A stretch of DNA of 64,000 nt from Monodelphis domestica (taxonomy: Eukaryota; Chordata; Mammalia; Didelphimorphia; Didelphidae), in assembly GCF_027887165.1 (NCBI RefSeq), contig NC_077233.1, forward strand, positions 180,195,207 through 180,259,206, written 5' to 3'. This document shows positions 1 to 11,560 of the stretch, in pieces. Position numbers and translations under genes: made by a program. The notes beneath the pieces were generated by a model. It searched no databases. It worked only from the letters and a program-made list of their open reading frames with translations, and had not been told where the DNA came from. Positions within the stretch are counted from its first letter, which is position 1, and each line of letters starts with the position of its first letter.

Positions 1-1700
1 ACTACGTATAGCATTTTCCTGATTCTGTTCACTTTACTTTGTATCACTTCACATAAATTGTTCCAGACTTTTTTTTGGTAATCATTTTGTTTGTTATCTC
101 TTATGCCATAATAGTATTCCATTACAAGCATATACCACAACTTGTTCAGCCATTCCTCAATTGATAGACTCTCTTCAGTTTACAATTCTTTGCCATCACA
201 CAAAGATCTGCTATGAATATTTTTATACAGGTAGGTTCTTTTCCTTTATCTTTAACCTCTTTGGGATATAGACCCAGTAATTGTATTTTTGGGTCAAAAG
301 GTATGCATAGTTTTATGGCCTTTTGGGCAGGGTTCCAGATTACTCTCCAGAATGGTTATATCAGTTCACAGCTCCATCAACAGTATATTAGTATCCCAAA
401 TTTTCCACATTCCCCTTTAATATTTCTCATTTTACTTTATGTAATACTAGCCAGTCTGGTGGATGTGACATGGTACTTCAGAGTTGTTTTAATATGCATT
501 TTTCTGATTAATAGTGGTTTGGAGAATTTTCTTCATGTGATTAAAGAGAGTTTTAATTTCTTCATCTAAGAATTGCTTGTTCAGATCCTCTGACCATTTG
601 TTAACTAGGGAATACTTTGTATCCTTATAAATTTGACTGTGTTCTCTATCTATTTGAGAAATGAAGCCTTTGTCAGAGTGACTTGCTATAAAGATTTTCC
701 CCAATTTGGGATCTTGGTTGCTTTGATTTTGTTTGTGCAGAAACTTTTTAATTTAATGTAGTCAAATTTATCTATTTTATATCTCACAGTGCTCTCTATG
801 TCTTGGTTTGACCTAAATTCTTCCCTTATCATAGGTCTAGCAAGTAAACTATCTTGTTCTTCCATAATTTGTTTATGCCATTGCTCTTTATTTCTGAATT
901 ATGCATCTATATCTATTTTCACTTTACCTTATATATGGAACGAGGTGTTGGTCTGTTCCTAGTTCTGCCATACTATTTTCCTGTTTCCCCAGCAGTTTTT
1001 GTCAAATAGTGAGTTCTTCTTTTGGTTTGTCAGACACTAGGTTACTCTGGTCATTTACCATTGCATGTAGAGTGCCTAATCTATTCCATTGGTCCTCCAC
1101 TCTATTTCTTAACCATTACCAGATTATTTTCATGGCTAATGTTTTATAATATAGTTTGAGATCTAGTAGAGCTAAGCTACCTTTCTTAATTTTTTCATTA
1201 ATTCCCTTAATATTCTAGATCTTTTGTTCATCTAGATGAATTTTGCTTTTACTTTTTTCCTAGGTCTATTAAAAAATTTTTGGGCAGTTTGATTGGTATG
1301 GAACTGAAAAGGTAATTGATTTGGGAAGAATTGCCATTCTCATAACATTGGTTTAGCCTAACCTTGAGCAGCTAATGTTTTTCCAATTGTTTAGATTTGA
1401 CTCTATTTGTGTGAAAAGCGTTTCATAGTTGTGATCATATAGTTACTCGGTTTGTCTTATAGGGTAGACTTCCAGGTATTTTATATCAGCTATAGTTATT
1501 TTAAAATAGGATTTCTCTTTCTATCTCTTGCAGTTTGGCTCTACTGGTAGTATAGAAAAATGCTTATGATTTGTGTGGGTTTATTTTATATCCTGCAACT
1601 TTGGATACTATGCCATTTAATGCATATAAGTTTGATATTAGTATTATTTCATCATCTATGGTTCCTTTTATTGATGTTTAATTCCCTTATCTCTTTTCAT
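1..1700 (-). mobile_element. L1-type LINE, ORF2 3' half (minus), truncated by window edge
   Basis: Read on the minus strand this carries degraded LINE-1 ORF2 C-terminal coding sequence. Its layout matches the other minus-strand L1 copies at 16,380-16,760 and 25,480-26,400, including the stretch around 1,000-1,020 that pairs with 25,750-25,770. Many stops and frameshifts; no working reverse transcriptase. The upstream limit near 1,700 is approximate, and 1,700-1,850 may be further decayed L1. Confidence 0.75.
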
Positions 1701-1935
1701 CAGGTTCATTTTCACTTTTGCTTTGTCTGAAATTATTTATATTCTTTTTTTTTAATTTGACAAAAGTATAGTATATTTTTCTCTGGCTCTTTATCTTTAT
1801 TCTGAATGCATCTCCCTATTTTAAATGAGTTTCTCATAGACATCATAATGTTGGATTCTGACTTTTAATCCACAGAAACGAAGGATGAACAATAGCAACA
1901 GTAGCAACAGCAACAACATTTTAGGAAGCAATAGT

Positions 1936-2200
1936 AACTTCTCATTGCCTGCTGGATTAAATCTAAACTCCTCTGTCTCCTTTAATTTTTTATTGGTAAT
2001 TATGAACTTAATTCTACCTGACTTTCAAGTCCTAATATTCTGAACCACAATAACTAGCTAAATTTATTTCCCACTGCTTTTCAATATGAACCCTTCATTT
2101 ATAGGCAAGTTCTACATTTAATCCCTCTTCTGTCCCCACTAGGGTTCCTGTGCCACAGTAATTCCTAGGTCAAATCCTGATCTATAAGTTGTTCCTCCCC
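1936..2200 (+). mobile_element. L2-like LINE 3' fragment
   Basis: Word order resembles the L2 3' region (short conserved blocks around 1,945-1,985 and 2,015-2,050). Highly diverged, so the family call is tentative. Confidence 0.4.
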
Positions 2201-3009
2201 ACGTGGAATAATATCCTCTTTTCTATCCACTCATCCAACCCCCCCCCCCCTTTTGAGTACAATTATAATGAGCATCTAACTTTTCTCAGTGTTAGCCTTA
2301 TTTCTTCAAGACTCTAAGCTTTCACTATTAAATTCTTGATTTTCTTGATTTATTTATATAGATGAGAAAGCTGATTGTTCTTACATATTGGAGCTCTACA
2401 TAGGGTCAATTTGTAGTGTCAATAGAGGAGAAACCAGGTAGTAAATATAAAAAGGAAGAGGATATTGAGGGCATTATTAGATTAGCTAGGCTAGCATATA
2501 TTCAACATGAATTAATTGTGCATAGGATGGATTCTGTGAGGAGGGGAGATGATTCTTTGAATATTTATTGACCACCATGAGTTGTTATCTTCAACCACCC
2601 ATTTTTCCTATTATTACCTGGCACTGACAATTTGCTAGCTAACTGAATATAAAACCAACTGCCCCCAAAGGAAGAGAAACTAACTTAAAATTTCTTAATA
2701 ATATCTTCACTAGGTTATATAAAAGCCTTGTTAAATTGCTTAGGGTTGACCTTAATGATCTCAGCCAGTTAATGATTCTTTACCTTCCACTTTAGAAGTC
2801 CTAATGAAGTAAAAGTTAGATTCATATATTTTTAGAAGTCCTGAAATTTTTGCTAATCATACTTTCATATAATTCATCATCAACTTCAGACATCAAATTC
2901 TCTGCTAACAGGAGGATAATTTGTTATAATAGGTAGAGGCATGACATTATTGACCTTGATGAAATCACAAGATCATAGAGTTAGAGCTAAAAAGGAGGAA
3001 AAGGACCTA
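2201..3009. other. Unassigned sequence
   Basis: AT-rich sequence with a short poly-C run at about 2,240-2,250. No gene, repeat family or regulatory motif that I can support. Confidence 0.5.
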
Positions 3010-3410
3010 TACACAAGTTGTTTATAGCAAAGCAGCCTTTTTTGTATTTTGTCTTTTTATTTATAGCAAAGAATTGGGTCTTGAGGGGATGCCCATCAAT
3101 TGGGGAATGGCTCAACAGATTGTATTATTTGATTGTGATGGAATACTATTGTGCTTTGAGAAATGACGGGCAGGATGTTTTGAGGAAAACCTGGAAAACA
3201 TTTGCATGAACTGATGAAATGGGCAGAACTGGAGAATGTTGTACACAGTAACAGCAATATTGTACAGTGATCAGTTGTGAATAATATCTATTTTCAGCAA
3301 TAAAATTACCTTAGATAATTCCAAAAGATTTAAGATAAAAAATACTATGTACCTTCATGGAAAGAACTGATGGAATCTGAATATAGACTGAGGCATACTT
3401 TTATTTATTC
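3010..3410 (+). mobile_element. L1-type LINE 3' end, first part
   Basis: The frame at 3,018-3,209 contains EWLNRLYYLIVMEYYCAL, which resembles the C-terminal block of mammalian L1 ORF2 proteins. The element resumes at about 4,656 after a nested insertion. Confidence 0.75.
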
Positions 3411-3492
3411 ATTATTATTCTTAAAAATTTATTTAAAATATTTTCCCATGGTTACAAGAATTATGTTCTTTCCCTCTCCTTTTCCTTCCCAC
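3411..3492 (-). mobile_element. Minus-strand LINE 3' fragment, part 1 (nested)
   Basis: 3' UTR-like sequence in reverse orientation, interrupted by the LTR at 3,493 and resuming at 4,452. A similar 3' end is at 15,910-16,100. Likely target duplication: CATACTTTTA near 3,401 and TATACTTTTA near 4,658. Confidence 0.65.
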
Positions 3493-4451
3493 TGTTACAA
3501 GGGAATCACTTTAAAAGACTGATATATATATTAATTTAAGGTCGCCAAGGAATCAGCTATGTAATTCTTAAATGAAAACTTAAGTCAGCCGTCAATCTTT
3601 TATGGAGTTTAATTACAATAAGAGGAAGTAATTAGAGATAGAGAGAGAGAAAAAGGAGAGAAGGAAATAGGGCTTAAATACCCCTTCTGTTTAGGCTGGG
3701 CCAAAAGGCCCAAGCCCTTAGATAGCTGGGGCAAAGAAAAGAGATCAGTCCCTATTACTCACGTGACCAAAATGGAGAAACAGTCTCAGAGGCCCCCACC
3801 TTCAGCTTCCTTCAGAGCAAGCTTCTCAGAGCCCACACGACCACACCGACCAACTACTCAACCACCCCCTCGGAGTCTTCAGACCCCCTATCTTTAAGGA
3901 AACCATCCAAGTTCCTCCCCTCAGTTCTCCCATCTACCAATCACTCTTCATCAATTTCCCTGTGCCAATGGAGGCTCTAGCTTAACCCAGGACCGCCCAG
4001 AGGTTTCTGGCTTTTGCACATGTCTGTTGAAGGTCATATTTTCAAATGATTAAATCTTTGCTCCTTTGCTACAGCCCTTTCTAAATCCTGTTAACCTGAG
4101 TAGGGTAGAGATTGGAATAATTAAATTTTGATCTAGGCTGCAGCCCTTACTCAATCCTGTTAGGACTGAATAGGGTGGAGATTGATTCCAAGTATCTCCA
4201 TTGTATCAATTCTAAAATCAATCATGACTCAAAGAAATTCTGTTCTATGCTTAAGCATAGGTCAAAGTCCTTTCCATTGTTCAGCAAAAGGTTTCTGTCC
4301 TAAAGTAATCTTAAGAAGGGAAGAGAAGGAACCTCCCATGCCAATGGGGTTCCCATTCCAATAGACTATCAATAAGAAATTTTCCAAGTATGAAATATCC
4401 CAATGGTGAAATTTCCAACATTTATAAGTCTAAGGAAATTTGAGGTTTACA
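3493..4451 (-). mobile_element. Solo ERV LTR, family 1 copy 1 (959 bp)
   Basis: Bounded by TG...CA on the plus strand (starts TGTTACAAGG, ends GGTTTACA) and flanked by a perfect 4-bp target duplication CCAC (3,489-3,492 and 4,452-4,455), as for class I (ERV1-like) integrations. Minus orientation is inferred from a TATA-like TATTTAAGCCC on that strand (about 3,671-3,682). The near-identical copy at 13,893-14,865 confirms both ends. No internal viral genes, so it is a solo LTR. Confidence 0.88.
4048..4187. repeat. Tandem duplication inside LTR family 1
   Basis: Two diverged units of about 68-70 bp, 4,048-4,116 and 4,117-4,187, both built around CAGCCCTT...AATCCTGTTA...GAGTAGGGT or a close variant. 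The same pair is in copy 2 at roughly 14,450-14,595, so it predates both insertions. Confidence 0.7.
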
Positions 4452-4655
4452 CCACCTCCTGGAGCTGACAAGCAATTCCATTGGGTTATATATATTGTTC
4501 AAAACCTATTTCTATATTATTCATATTTGTATTTGTGTTTTGTATTTGTAATTTGTATTTGTGTTCTTTGTATTTGTATTTGTAATAGTGTCTTTCTAAA
4601 GCCAAAACCACAGTCATATATCCATCGAACCACGTAACCAATCCTATATTTTTTA
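4452..4655 (-). mobile_element. Minus-strand LINE 3' fragment, part 2 (nested)
   Basis: Continues the element interrupted at 3,492; begins CTCCTGGAGCTGACAAG after the CCAC duplication, as does the homologous stretch near 16,015. Confidence 0.6.
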
Positions 4656-4910
4656 AGTATACTTTTAAAAAAACTTGTTTTTTCTTTCTTTCTTTCTTTC
4701 CTTTTTTTGATCTGAATTTTCTTTCACAACATAACTAACATGGAAATATGTTTTGCATGACCATACCCATATAACCTATATCAAATTACTTACCCTTTCA
4801 AGGGGTGGGGAAGGAGGGAGAGGGAGAATTTAGAACTCAACATTTTAGAAAATGAATGTAAAAATTGTTTTTACATGTAATTGGAAAACTATTTTTAAAA
4901 CTAGCTAGAA
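4656..4910 (+). mobile_element. L1-type LINE 3' end, second part
   Basis: Resumes the plus-strand LINE left at 3,410. Ends with ATGTAATTGGAAAA and an A-rich tail, like the related 3' end at 54,881-55,220. A short CTTT run lies at about 4,681-4,705. Confidence 0.65.
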
Positions 4911-5065
4911 GGCACCTCAGAGTTCATCTACCCCAACTTCTTCAATTTTCAGATGAAGAAACTGAGGCTCAGTGAGGCCAAGTGACTTGCCAAAGGTCAT
5001 AGGTAATATTAGAGGCCAGGTTTTCTAATTCCAAAACCAGTGCTCTTCCCAAGATCCATTTTGCT
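4911..5065 (-). mobile_element. MIR-like SINE relic
   Basis: Contains the antisense MIR core pattern GATGAAGAAACTGAGGCTCA followed by GTGACTTGCCAAAGGTCA. Confidence 0.65.
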
Positions 5066-5937
5066 GATTTGGTGGTAGTGGTATAGCTTGCCACTTCGTA
5101 ATTATTTGTATAAGCCTAGCCTCAGACAAATTATGATATTAGTAAAGTTTCTCATTGCTCCTCTCTGTCTCCCATTCCTTCCCTATTTCCATTTCCAAAT
5201 ATCCAGAACTTGAATTCACACTAAATTTTTAGTGTAGCAGCCAGGGGGTGCTACAATCAATAATGCCTGACCCTATTTAGTAGTAAGAATCAAGTGTGAG
5301 CAATCAAACCCTCATCCCTACTTGTCATGCACCTTGCCCCAAGCCAGAGGGCACGCTGGGTTACAAACTGCCAAACTTTCTCTGCTTCCCAGAGAACAGG
5401 CTTCCTTTCTCCCGTAAGCTCTACCCTAGTAGGTGAGAGCAACTTTTCAAACCTTGCTCCCATTCTTCTAACTCTGCCTTCTTTCCTTCAGTGCTAATGA
5501 GCAAAGAAAGACCACTGTAGCAAAATGTCAACTCCCACCCTCCAGAGACTATTCCTGAAAGGAATTAGATTTCTCAGCTCATTTTCTGCTCTGCCGCTGT
5601 CCCACAGCTCTGCACCCAACCCTTCTACTTGTCACTGACATCTGTACCAAAAGGAACACAAACATTGCCTCTGGAAAGGAGGAGGTATTAGTTGGATGCT
5701 TTATTGTTCCACTCACCATCTTTATGACATTCCAGATAATCGTTCCCTTCATTGGCCATCATTTTTCTGTTGTCTTTCACATTAGAATTTATGCTCCTTT
5801 AAAGCAGGAACTGCCTCACTTTTGCATTTGTATCTCCATTGCTTATTTATCACAGTGCAAAGGAAGCATTGAGCCCAGAATGAATTCTCTATTCCTGCTA
5901 TAAACTCCATGGTTGAAACCGTGGACTGGCAGGTAAC
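5066..5937. other. Unassigned sequence
   Basis: Mixed-composition sequence with no recognised repeat and no convincing coding frame. Confidence 0.5.
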
Positions 5938-5938
5938 T

Positions 5939-5984
<46 letters not shown>

Positions 5985-5992
5985 ACAACAAC
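5938..5992. repeat. (ATC)n microsatellite with short (AAC)n tail
   Basis: About 15 ATC units followed by three AAC units. The methionine run in the reverse frame (MMMMM) comes only from this repeat. Confidence 0.95.
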
Positions 5993-6210
5993 ATTAAGAA
6001 AGTATATAACACTTTAAGGTTTGCAAAAACACTTTACATATATTATCACATTGTATCTTCACAAAAAGACAGTGAGTGAGTACTATTGTCATCCCCTCTT
6101 TGCAGGTGAAGAAACTGAGGTTGAGATAGATTAACATATAGGTTCATACAGCTACTAAGTATCTGAGGTAGGATCTGAATTTGGGTCTTTTTGTCTCTTG
6201 ATGTTTTATT
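5993..6210 (-). mobile_element. MIR/THER-like SINE relic
   Basis: Antisense SINE sequence: ACTTTAAGGTTTGCAAA, then the GTGAAGAAACTGAGG core block and a decayed head. Confidence 0.6.
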
Positions 6211-6959
6211 CCATTATGGATTTGCATTTTAAAAGAAGACTCTGGAGAGTGTAATTCTTAAGATTTAATCTTTAATGATGAACTTAATCCACCCACTAAG
6301 GTGGTGCTTATTGTTGTTATTAAAGAGTTACTTTTGGGCAAGTGGGACTTCTTAGCTCTCTGAAAATTACAGCATGACCTTGCTGACCTGTCAAACCAAC
6401 TTTGGATATACTTTGAGCATGAAATATGAACTTTCCCCTAATATTTAATCTATGAATTCACCCAAACATTGAGGAAAGAGAGCAGAGGGATGTTTCTATA
6501 GCATGAATTTCCATTTGCAAGGAGGCTTTGAAAATTTTGATGTACCTTTTTTCACTATAAATTCTGTCTAGACTTTATGAGCTAATACCAGGGGCTTATA
6601 TACATCTTTAAGGAGTTGTTTGATATGATCAGAAAAGATGAAAAAGTAAAATTTCATTTTCCCATTCCTTATTTTCGTTTTGGTCTCTTTTTGATCTCAG
6701 AACTTCTAAACTTGCTCTCCGTGTCTCTAAAATGTCCTTCTACCTGAGTAGAAAAGCCTTAAATGCTTCTATTTCATTCTCTTTTCCCCAAATGGTTTAA
6801 GCTACCAATCTCCATGATCTCAAACATCATTCAATTTTTCTTCAGATTTAGGGGGTTTGATAAAATCGAATAAAATAGTTGAATAGAAAACCCCTTCCCA
6901 GCATCATTAGAATTCCATTTATGATATGTTGGAGCAAAACGTGTTAACAGCATAATTAT
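6211..6959. other. Unassigned sequence
   Basis: No recognisable gene or repeat. Confidence 0.45.
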
Positions 6960-7445
6960 TAAAAAAAATTCTGGCCTACATGAACTGAAGTGCAGTGAAC
7001 TAAGTAGAACCAGGAAAACATTGTACATAGAGACATAACACTGTGGGACAATCAAATGTAATTGACTTTGCTACTAATAGCAATGCTATCCAGGACAACC
7101 CTGAGGACTTATGAGAAAGAATGCTATTCATATTTAGAGAAAGGACTGTGGGAGTAGAAATCCAGAAGAAAATATGTGATTTATCACTTGTTTATATGGG
7201 CATGTGATTTGGGTTTTACCAATACTCAGTATTGATTCCAAGACAGAAGGTAAAGATTTTTAATTAAAAAATAATAAAATAAAATAAAAGATTGCTCTTT
7301 TATAAAAATGAATAATATGGAAATGTATTCAAGTGATAATATATATGTATAACCCAGTGGAATTGCTTTTCAACTCTGGGAGGGGGGAGGGAAGGGAGAA
7401 AATGTGAATCATGTAACAATGGAAAAAATTTAAAAATTAAAAAAA
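6960..7445 (+). mobile_element. L1-type LINE 3' end with a SINE tail inserted
   Basis: Shares the 3' layout of 19,913-20,525 (AGAACCAGG..ACATTGTACA, GACTTTGCTACTA, GTATAACCC). At about 7,218-7,290 it is interrupted by the tail of a family A SINE and an AATAA-rich run. Ends in an A-rich tail near 7,445. Confidence 0.7.
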
Positions 7446-7564
7446 TTTTCTAGCTAACTATTTCAATAGGTTGGTAATGATGTGGTTAAAAAAAATGTAG
7501 AAATGAACTTTTCCTAAGTAATGTTGTTTAATTTTAACATAAGGCATTCCAAAAATCTTTTGCT

Positions 7565-7800
7565 GTTGTTCAGGTGTGTCTGACTCTTTGTGATCCCACT
7601 TTGGATTTTCTTGGCAAAGAAACTAGAGTAGTTTGCCATTTCATTCTCCAGCTCATTTTAAAAATGAGGAATTGGAGGCAAATAGTGACTTGCCTATGGT
7701 TACATAGCCGGTAAGTATCTGAAGCCACTTTTGAATTCAGGAAGATGCATCTTCCTGGTTCCAGACTTAGCACTCTATCACTGTACCACCTAGCTACCCC
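7565..7800 (-). mobile_element. tRNA-type SINE with RTE-like tail (family B)
   Basis: Antisense copy of the family seen in plus orientation at 63,553-63,800: the tail (TGTCTGACTCTTTGTGATCCC) lies at the low-coordinate end and the tRNA-like head at the high end. The frame at 7,570-7,842 is this SINE and not a gene. Confidence 0.75.
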
Positions 7801-7884
7801 TTTACCCCCAAATCTTAGTAGAGTTTTAAACCTTAACATCATAAACCTGTACCAAGATTTTTGGAATACTCTGTATTAAAATGT

Positions 7885-8075
7885 ATTTTTCCATTGTAAT
7901 AATAGCAATAACTCCTTATATTTCTATTCAGGTGCTTTCACCTATATGACTTCTTTTGATCATCAACACAAGCAGGACCTGTACTATTCTTCTTTTATAA
8001 TAAGGGAACCAAATATAGAGAAATTAAGCAGTTTGCTTAGACTGACACAGCAAGCCATTAGCAAATCTAAGACCA
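7885..8075 (-). mobile_element. MIR/THER-like SINE relic
   Basis: Diverged antisense copy: CTTTTGATCATCAACACAAG, AGAGAAATTAAGCAGTTTGC, then the decayed head. Confidence 0.5.
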
Positions 8076-8149
8076 AAATATGGAACTAATAATGATTCCT
8101 AGTGCAGGGAAAGAGGTAAAAGAATATCTGTGTATTTGTGTTCTGTCCT

Positions 8150-8365
8150 GAGGTCAAGAGAAACTAGACAGGGTGGTATAGTGGAAAGATCAGTGGACCT
8201 GAATTCAAATCTTGAATCTAGTTTCTGCCACTTAATTCCTATAAAACCTCAGGGAATTCATTTAACTACTCTTGTCCTCAGATTCTTTATCTGTAAAATG
8301 AAGAGGCTGTACTAGACTGTGTTTGAGGCCTCCTTTGGCTCTGAATCTGATTATTTGATCCCCCA
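8150..8365 (+). mobile_element. MIR SINE
   Basis: Sense MIR layout: GTGGTATAGTGGAAAGA head, then TTTATCTGTAAAATGAAGAG and the downstream TCTGAATCTGATTA block. Confidence 0.7.
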
Positions 8366-9239
8366 AGTAAGCCTTTAGTCAGTCACAGAAGAAAATTTTT
8401 AATTTCGCCTTCTTAGACCTCTTCACTGCCACCCACTCCTCCATGTCTTTTTTCTAACATTAGTTCTTTGGAAGTTGAACATTGGCTCATTTTTCTCTTT
8501 ATTTTGTGTTGGATTTTCATACTGATGCCTGTGTTTTTCTTCAGGGTTTTTTTCTAAGACATTTCTTTTACTGATGCAGGTCTTGACAGAGACTGGAATT
8601 CCACCATGACACATTTCACATTCAGAGAAGGAAACATTTCCCTTTTTTAGGGGGTGGAGTGAGGGGTGAAGAATCAGAAGATAGACGGTAGAAAGAGAGA
8701 AGTTAGTTTCACCAAGAGCCCAGTAGCTCTTAATCTGTCTCCGATGAACTGATTCAGCACAGAGAGCAGGAGACTGTATTTTTATACATTCCAGGAAATA
8801 GCTGGCACATTGTGATTACATGATAATAGTAATAATTGTGGTAAAAATAAAAATGATGATAAAAAACAGCAGCTGGCTCCCATGAGGACCTGCAAAGAGT
8901 AAAATGATTTCAAATAGAAAGTGATTTCTCCTCCCTACTCCCTACCCCAAGAGGCAAATTAACTTTTCAGATATCCTTTAGTATCCTGCAAGAGGTAATT
9001 TGCTAAATGTTCTTAGGTCCTCATGAAGTGTTTATCCTGCCTGATGAAAAAAGTCATTTTTTCCCAGAGTGCTTTTCTTCCTTAAGCTAATTCTAGGACC
9101 TGGCTTGATGATCATCATATTGATTCAGAAAGAAAGATGTTTAGAGTAGATACCTTCCTACTCATGAAGTCATTTTGGGGCTTGCTTATAAAACTTAACT
9201 CAAAGTCCACTTTCTCCAAAAAGCATTACATGAACCAAG
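8366..9239. other. Unassigned sequence
   Basis: No supported gene or repeat. The small frames here start and stop without similarity I recognise. Confidence 0.45.
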
Positions 9240-9410
9240 GTAACTATTTTCTTCATCATTCATTCATTCAACAAATATTTATTAAACACCTTTTATATAC
9301 CAGGCTTTGTGTTAAGTATAAAAAGATAAAATATGAAATGGTCCATGTCCTCAAGATGTTTATATTTTGTTGGAGGAAAACACCATGTACGTAGAAAATG
9401 AAATATAAAA
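9240..9410 (+). mobile_element. Ancient LINE-like dispersed repeat
   Basis: Starts with a CATT run then CAACAAATATTTATTAAACACC, a start shared by diverged copies near 10,937, 40,388 and 60,415. Old LINE 3' relative; family not determined. Confidence 0.5.
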
Positions 9411-9799
9411 TTTATAAGTATAATAGGAGACCTGCCAAAAAGTCTAGTACTGAAGAGCATATGTAGTGAGCCTTATATAATTCCCCAGGTGGTTGGGGGA
9501 ATGTGTAGGCATTTTACTCTTGATTATTTCCCATGTGATGAATGAAAAGGCTTTTGGTTGGCTGCAGAGCAGAAAGTGTGTATGCATTCAAAATGGCACT
9601 AACTAGCCAAATCCAGCTCTTCTCTCTCTTTTTTTAGTGTTGAGGAGGATACTGTAAAGTCTTCAGGTGGGAAGAAAAGGAGTAGCAGTGGCCTCCTGAT
9701 GACACCTACTTATACAGAGTAGTGTTTACATACATGCATACATATGTACATACATGTGTGTTGTCCAAGTATATTTATGGGTGTGTGTGCATTCACATA

Positions 9800-9995
9800 T
9801 AAAATAGTCTGGTACAATAGGAGTATAGGATGTGGGATCCAAAGACCTGGGTTTGAAGTTCAGTCTGTTATTTACAAATTTGGGGTCCTTGGGCAAGTAA
9901 ATCAACCTGGGGCACAGGACTCAGTCCCTCATATGTAAAATGAAGGGGCTAGACTTAGTGTCTCTACGGTGCCTTCTAGTTCTAAAGTTTTAACC
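9800..9995 (+). mobile_element. MIR SINE
   Basis: Sense MIR order: AAGACCTGGGTTTGAA, CTTGGGCAAGTAAATCA, ATGTAAAATGAAGGGGCTAG, then GTGCCTTCTAGTTCTAAA. Confidence 0.7.
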
Positions 9996-9997
9996 TT

Positions 9998-10850
9998 TTG
10001 AACAAAGCACTTGCCAGAGGAAGAGCATTAGTAACTGGTGGGATGAAGGGAGGTTTCCCAGTAGGAGATGGCACTTGAGCTGAGATTTGAGGGAAGACAG
10101 GGAGGGATTCTAGCATATTGAAGTGAGGGGAGGAGAGGAAAAATGCCTTCTGGGTTTTAGGGACAATCTGTGCAAAAACAACAGAGATGGGAGGTTGGAA
10201 TGTGGTATTAGGGAAGAAAAAAGAATTCATTTGATTGGAAGGTAGAACACAAGAAGGAGAGCCATGTGTAATAAGCTTGGAAAAGTGGCCTAGAGTCAGA
10301 TTGTCAAGGACTTTAAAAGTCAAATAGAAGCATTTGAATGTAATCTTAGAGACAGGTGAGAACCATCAGAGCTTCTTGAAAAAGGAATTAACATGGTAGA
10401 ATCTCTGTTCTGGAAAGTTCATTTTGGTATCTGGGTGAATGAGGGATCAAAAAAGAGATCAGAGGCTAGGAAATCTATAAGGAGACTGTTGCACTGTCCA
10501 GGCAGAAGTGTTGAAGGTCCTCACAAGGCTGGTGGTTGTGTAAATGGAGAGAAGGGGATAGATGTAAGATATATGATGGAGGGAGAAATAATAAGATTTG
10601 ACAAAGGTTTTTGAGGGAGCAGAGAACTGATGAGTGCCTGTGTGATTGAAATGTTTGTGGTATTCTGAAAAGAAAGAAAGAAATTAGGAAAATGGGATGC
10701 TTTGGAGAGGGAAAACAATGAGTTCTGTTTTAGACACTTGTATTTGAGATATTCATGGAACATGCAAATGGAGATATCCAGTTGGTTGTGCCAGAATATT
10801 ATTGGTGGATATATTGATCTAGAATCATGTGCAGAGAGATTAGAGCTAAT
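9998..10850 (+). mobile_element. Ancient dispersed repeat, family unassigned
   Basis: Shares blocks with 40,680-41,095, for example TTGTGAAGAGC or GTCAAGGACTTTAAA followed by a sentence-like series of short conserved words. I read it as an old LINE-type 3' region; open frames on either strand are incidental. Confidence 0.4.
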
Positions 10851-10854
10851 GAGA

Positions 10855-10936
10855 TTTCTGTCATTTTGTCATGTCTGATTCTTTGTGACCCCACGGACCA
10901 TTGTTATCCATGAGGTTTTCTTGGCAAGGAGACTGC
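10855..10936 (-). mobile_element. Family B SINE tail fragment
   Basis: TGTCATGTCTGATTCTTTGTG and GTTTTCTTGGCAAGGAG are the antisense RTE-like tail of family B; the head is missing. Confidence 0.6.
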
Positions 10937-11335
10937 CAATCAATCAATAAGCATTTATTAACTGCTTACTTTTTGCCAGATATTGTGCAAGGCACTAAGA
11001 ATACAAACATAAAAGCAAAACGATTCATGATTTCAAGGAATTTGGATCTAAAAAAGAAGTAAAGATAGAAGATAGCCAAAATCAAAGCTGGTGAATCATG
11101 ATTATACAAAATTGAGAATGGCCAGACAGGTAGAAGGAGAATCAGAAAAGGGTTGGATAAAGACAGTCCAGGAATATGGGAGTGTCTAGAATGAGGGAAT
11201 TCTTAATAAGGTTATATATTGCAGAGAAGTCAAGGATATGGCCTAAGAAAAGGCCATTGGATCTGGCAATTAATAGATCATTAGTTATTTTGGAGATAAT
11301 GGTGTCAGTTTGAGTGGGGTGGTTGAAAGACAGGT
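10937..11335 (+). mobile_element. Ancient LINE-like dispersed repeat
   Basis: Begins CAATCAATCAATAAGCATTT, parallel to 40,388, and continues through AAAGGCCATTGGATCTGGC-type words typical of an old mammal-wide repeat. Family not named. Confidence 0.4.
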
Positions 11336-11339
11336 TTCA

Positions 11340-11560
11340 AAGGATGAGGCATTTTATTTTTTGCTTGGTTTTAAAAATAAATATTTTGTCAATATCATTT
11401 ACTTTAAGATCACCTATATTTCCCAGATATATCCCTGACATTTTCCCCTCTTATTTTCTTATTTTCTCCTTATATAGCAAAGCCCCATAGAATCCCCTGA
11501 AGTAGTCATATGTATATATGTGGTAAATTTGAATAATTTTGTGCAGTTCTGGGGTGAAAG
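11340..11560 (-). mobile_element. L1-type 3' fragment
   Basis: Similar to minus-strand LINE 3' pieces at 36,330 and 48,610 (A+T-rich leader, then a CTTATTTTCTTATTTTCTCC pyrimidine stretch). Low certainty. Confidence 0.35.

Noticed and set aside
3018..3209. Short host gene
   Set aside because: EWLNRLYY...MEYYCAL wording is the L1 ORF2 C-terminus.
5782..6012. Small protein with a polymethionine run
   Set aside because: Frame is made by the (ATC)n repeat read on the minus strand.
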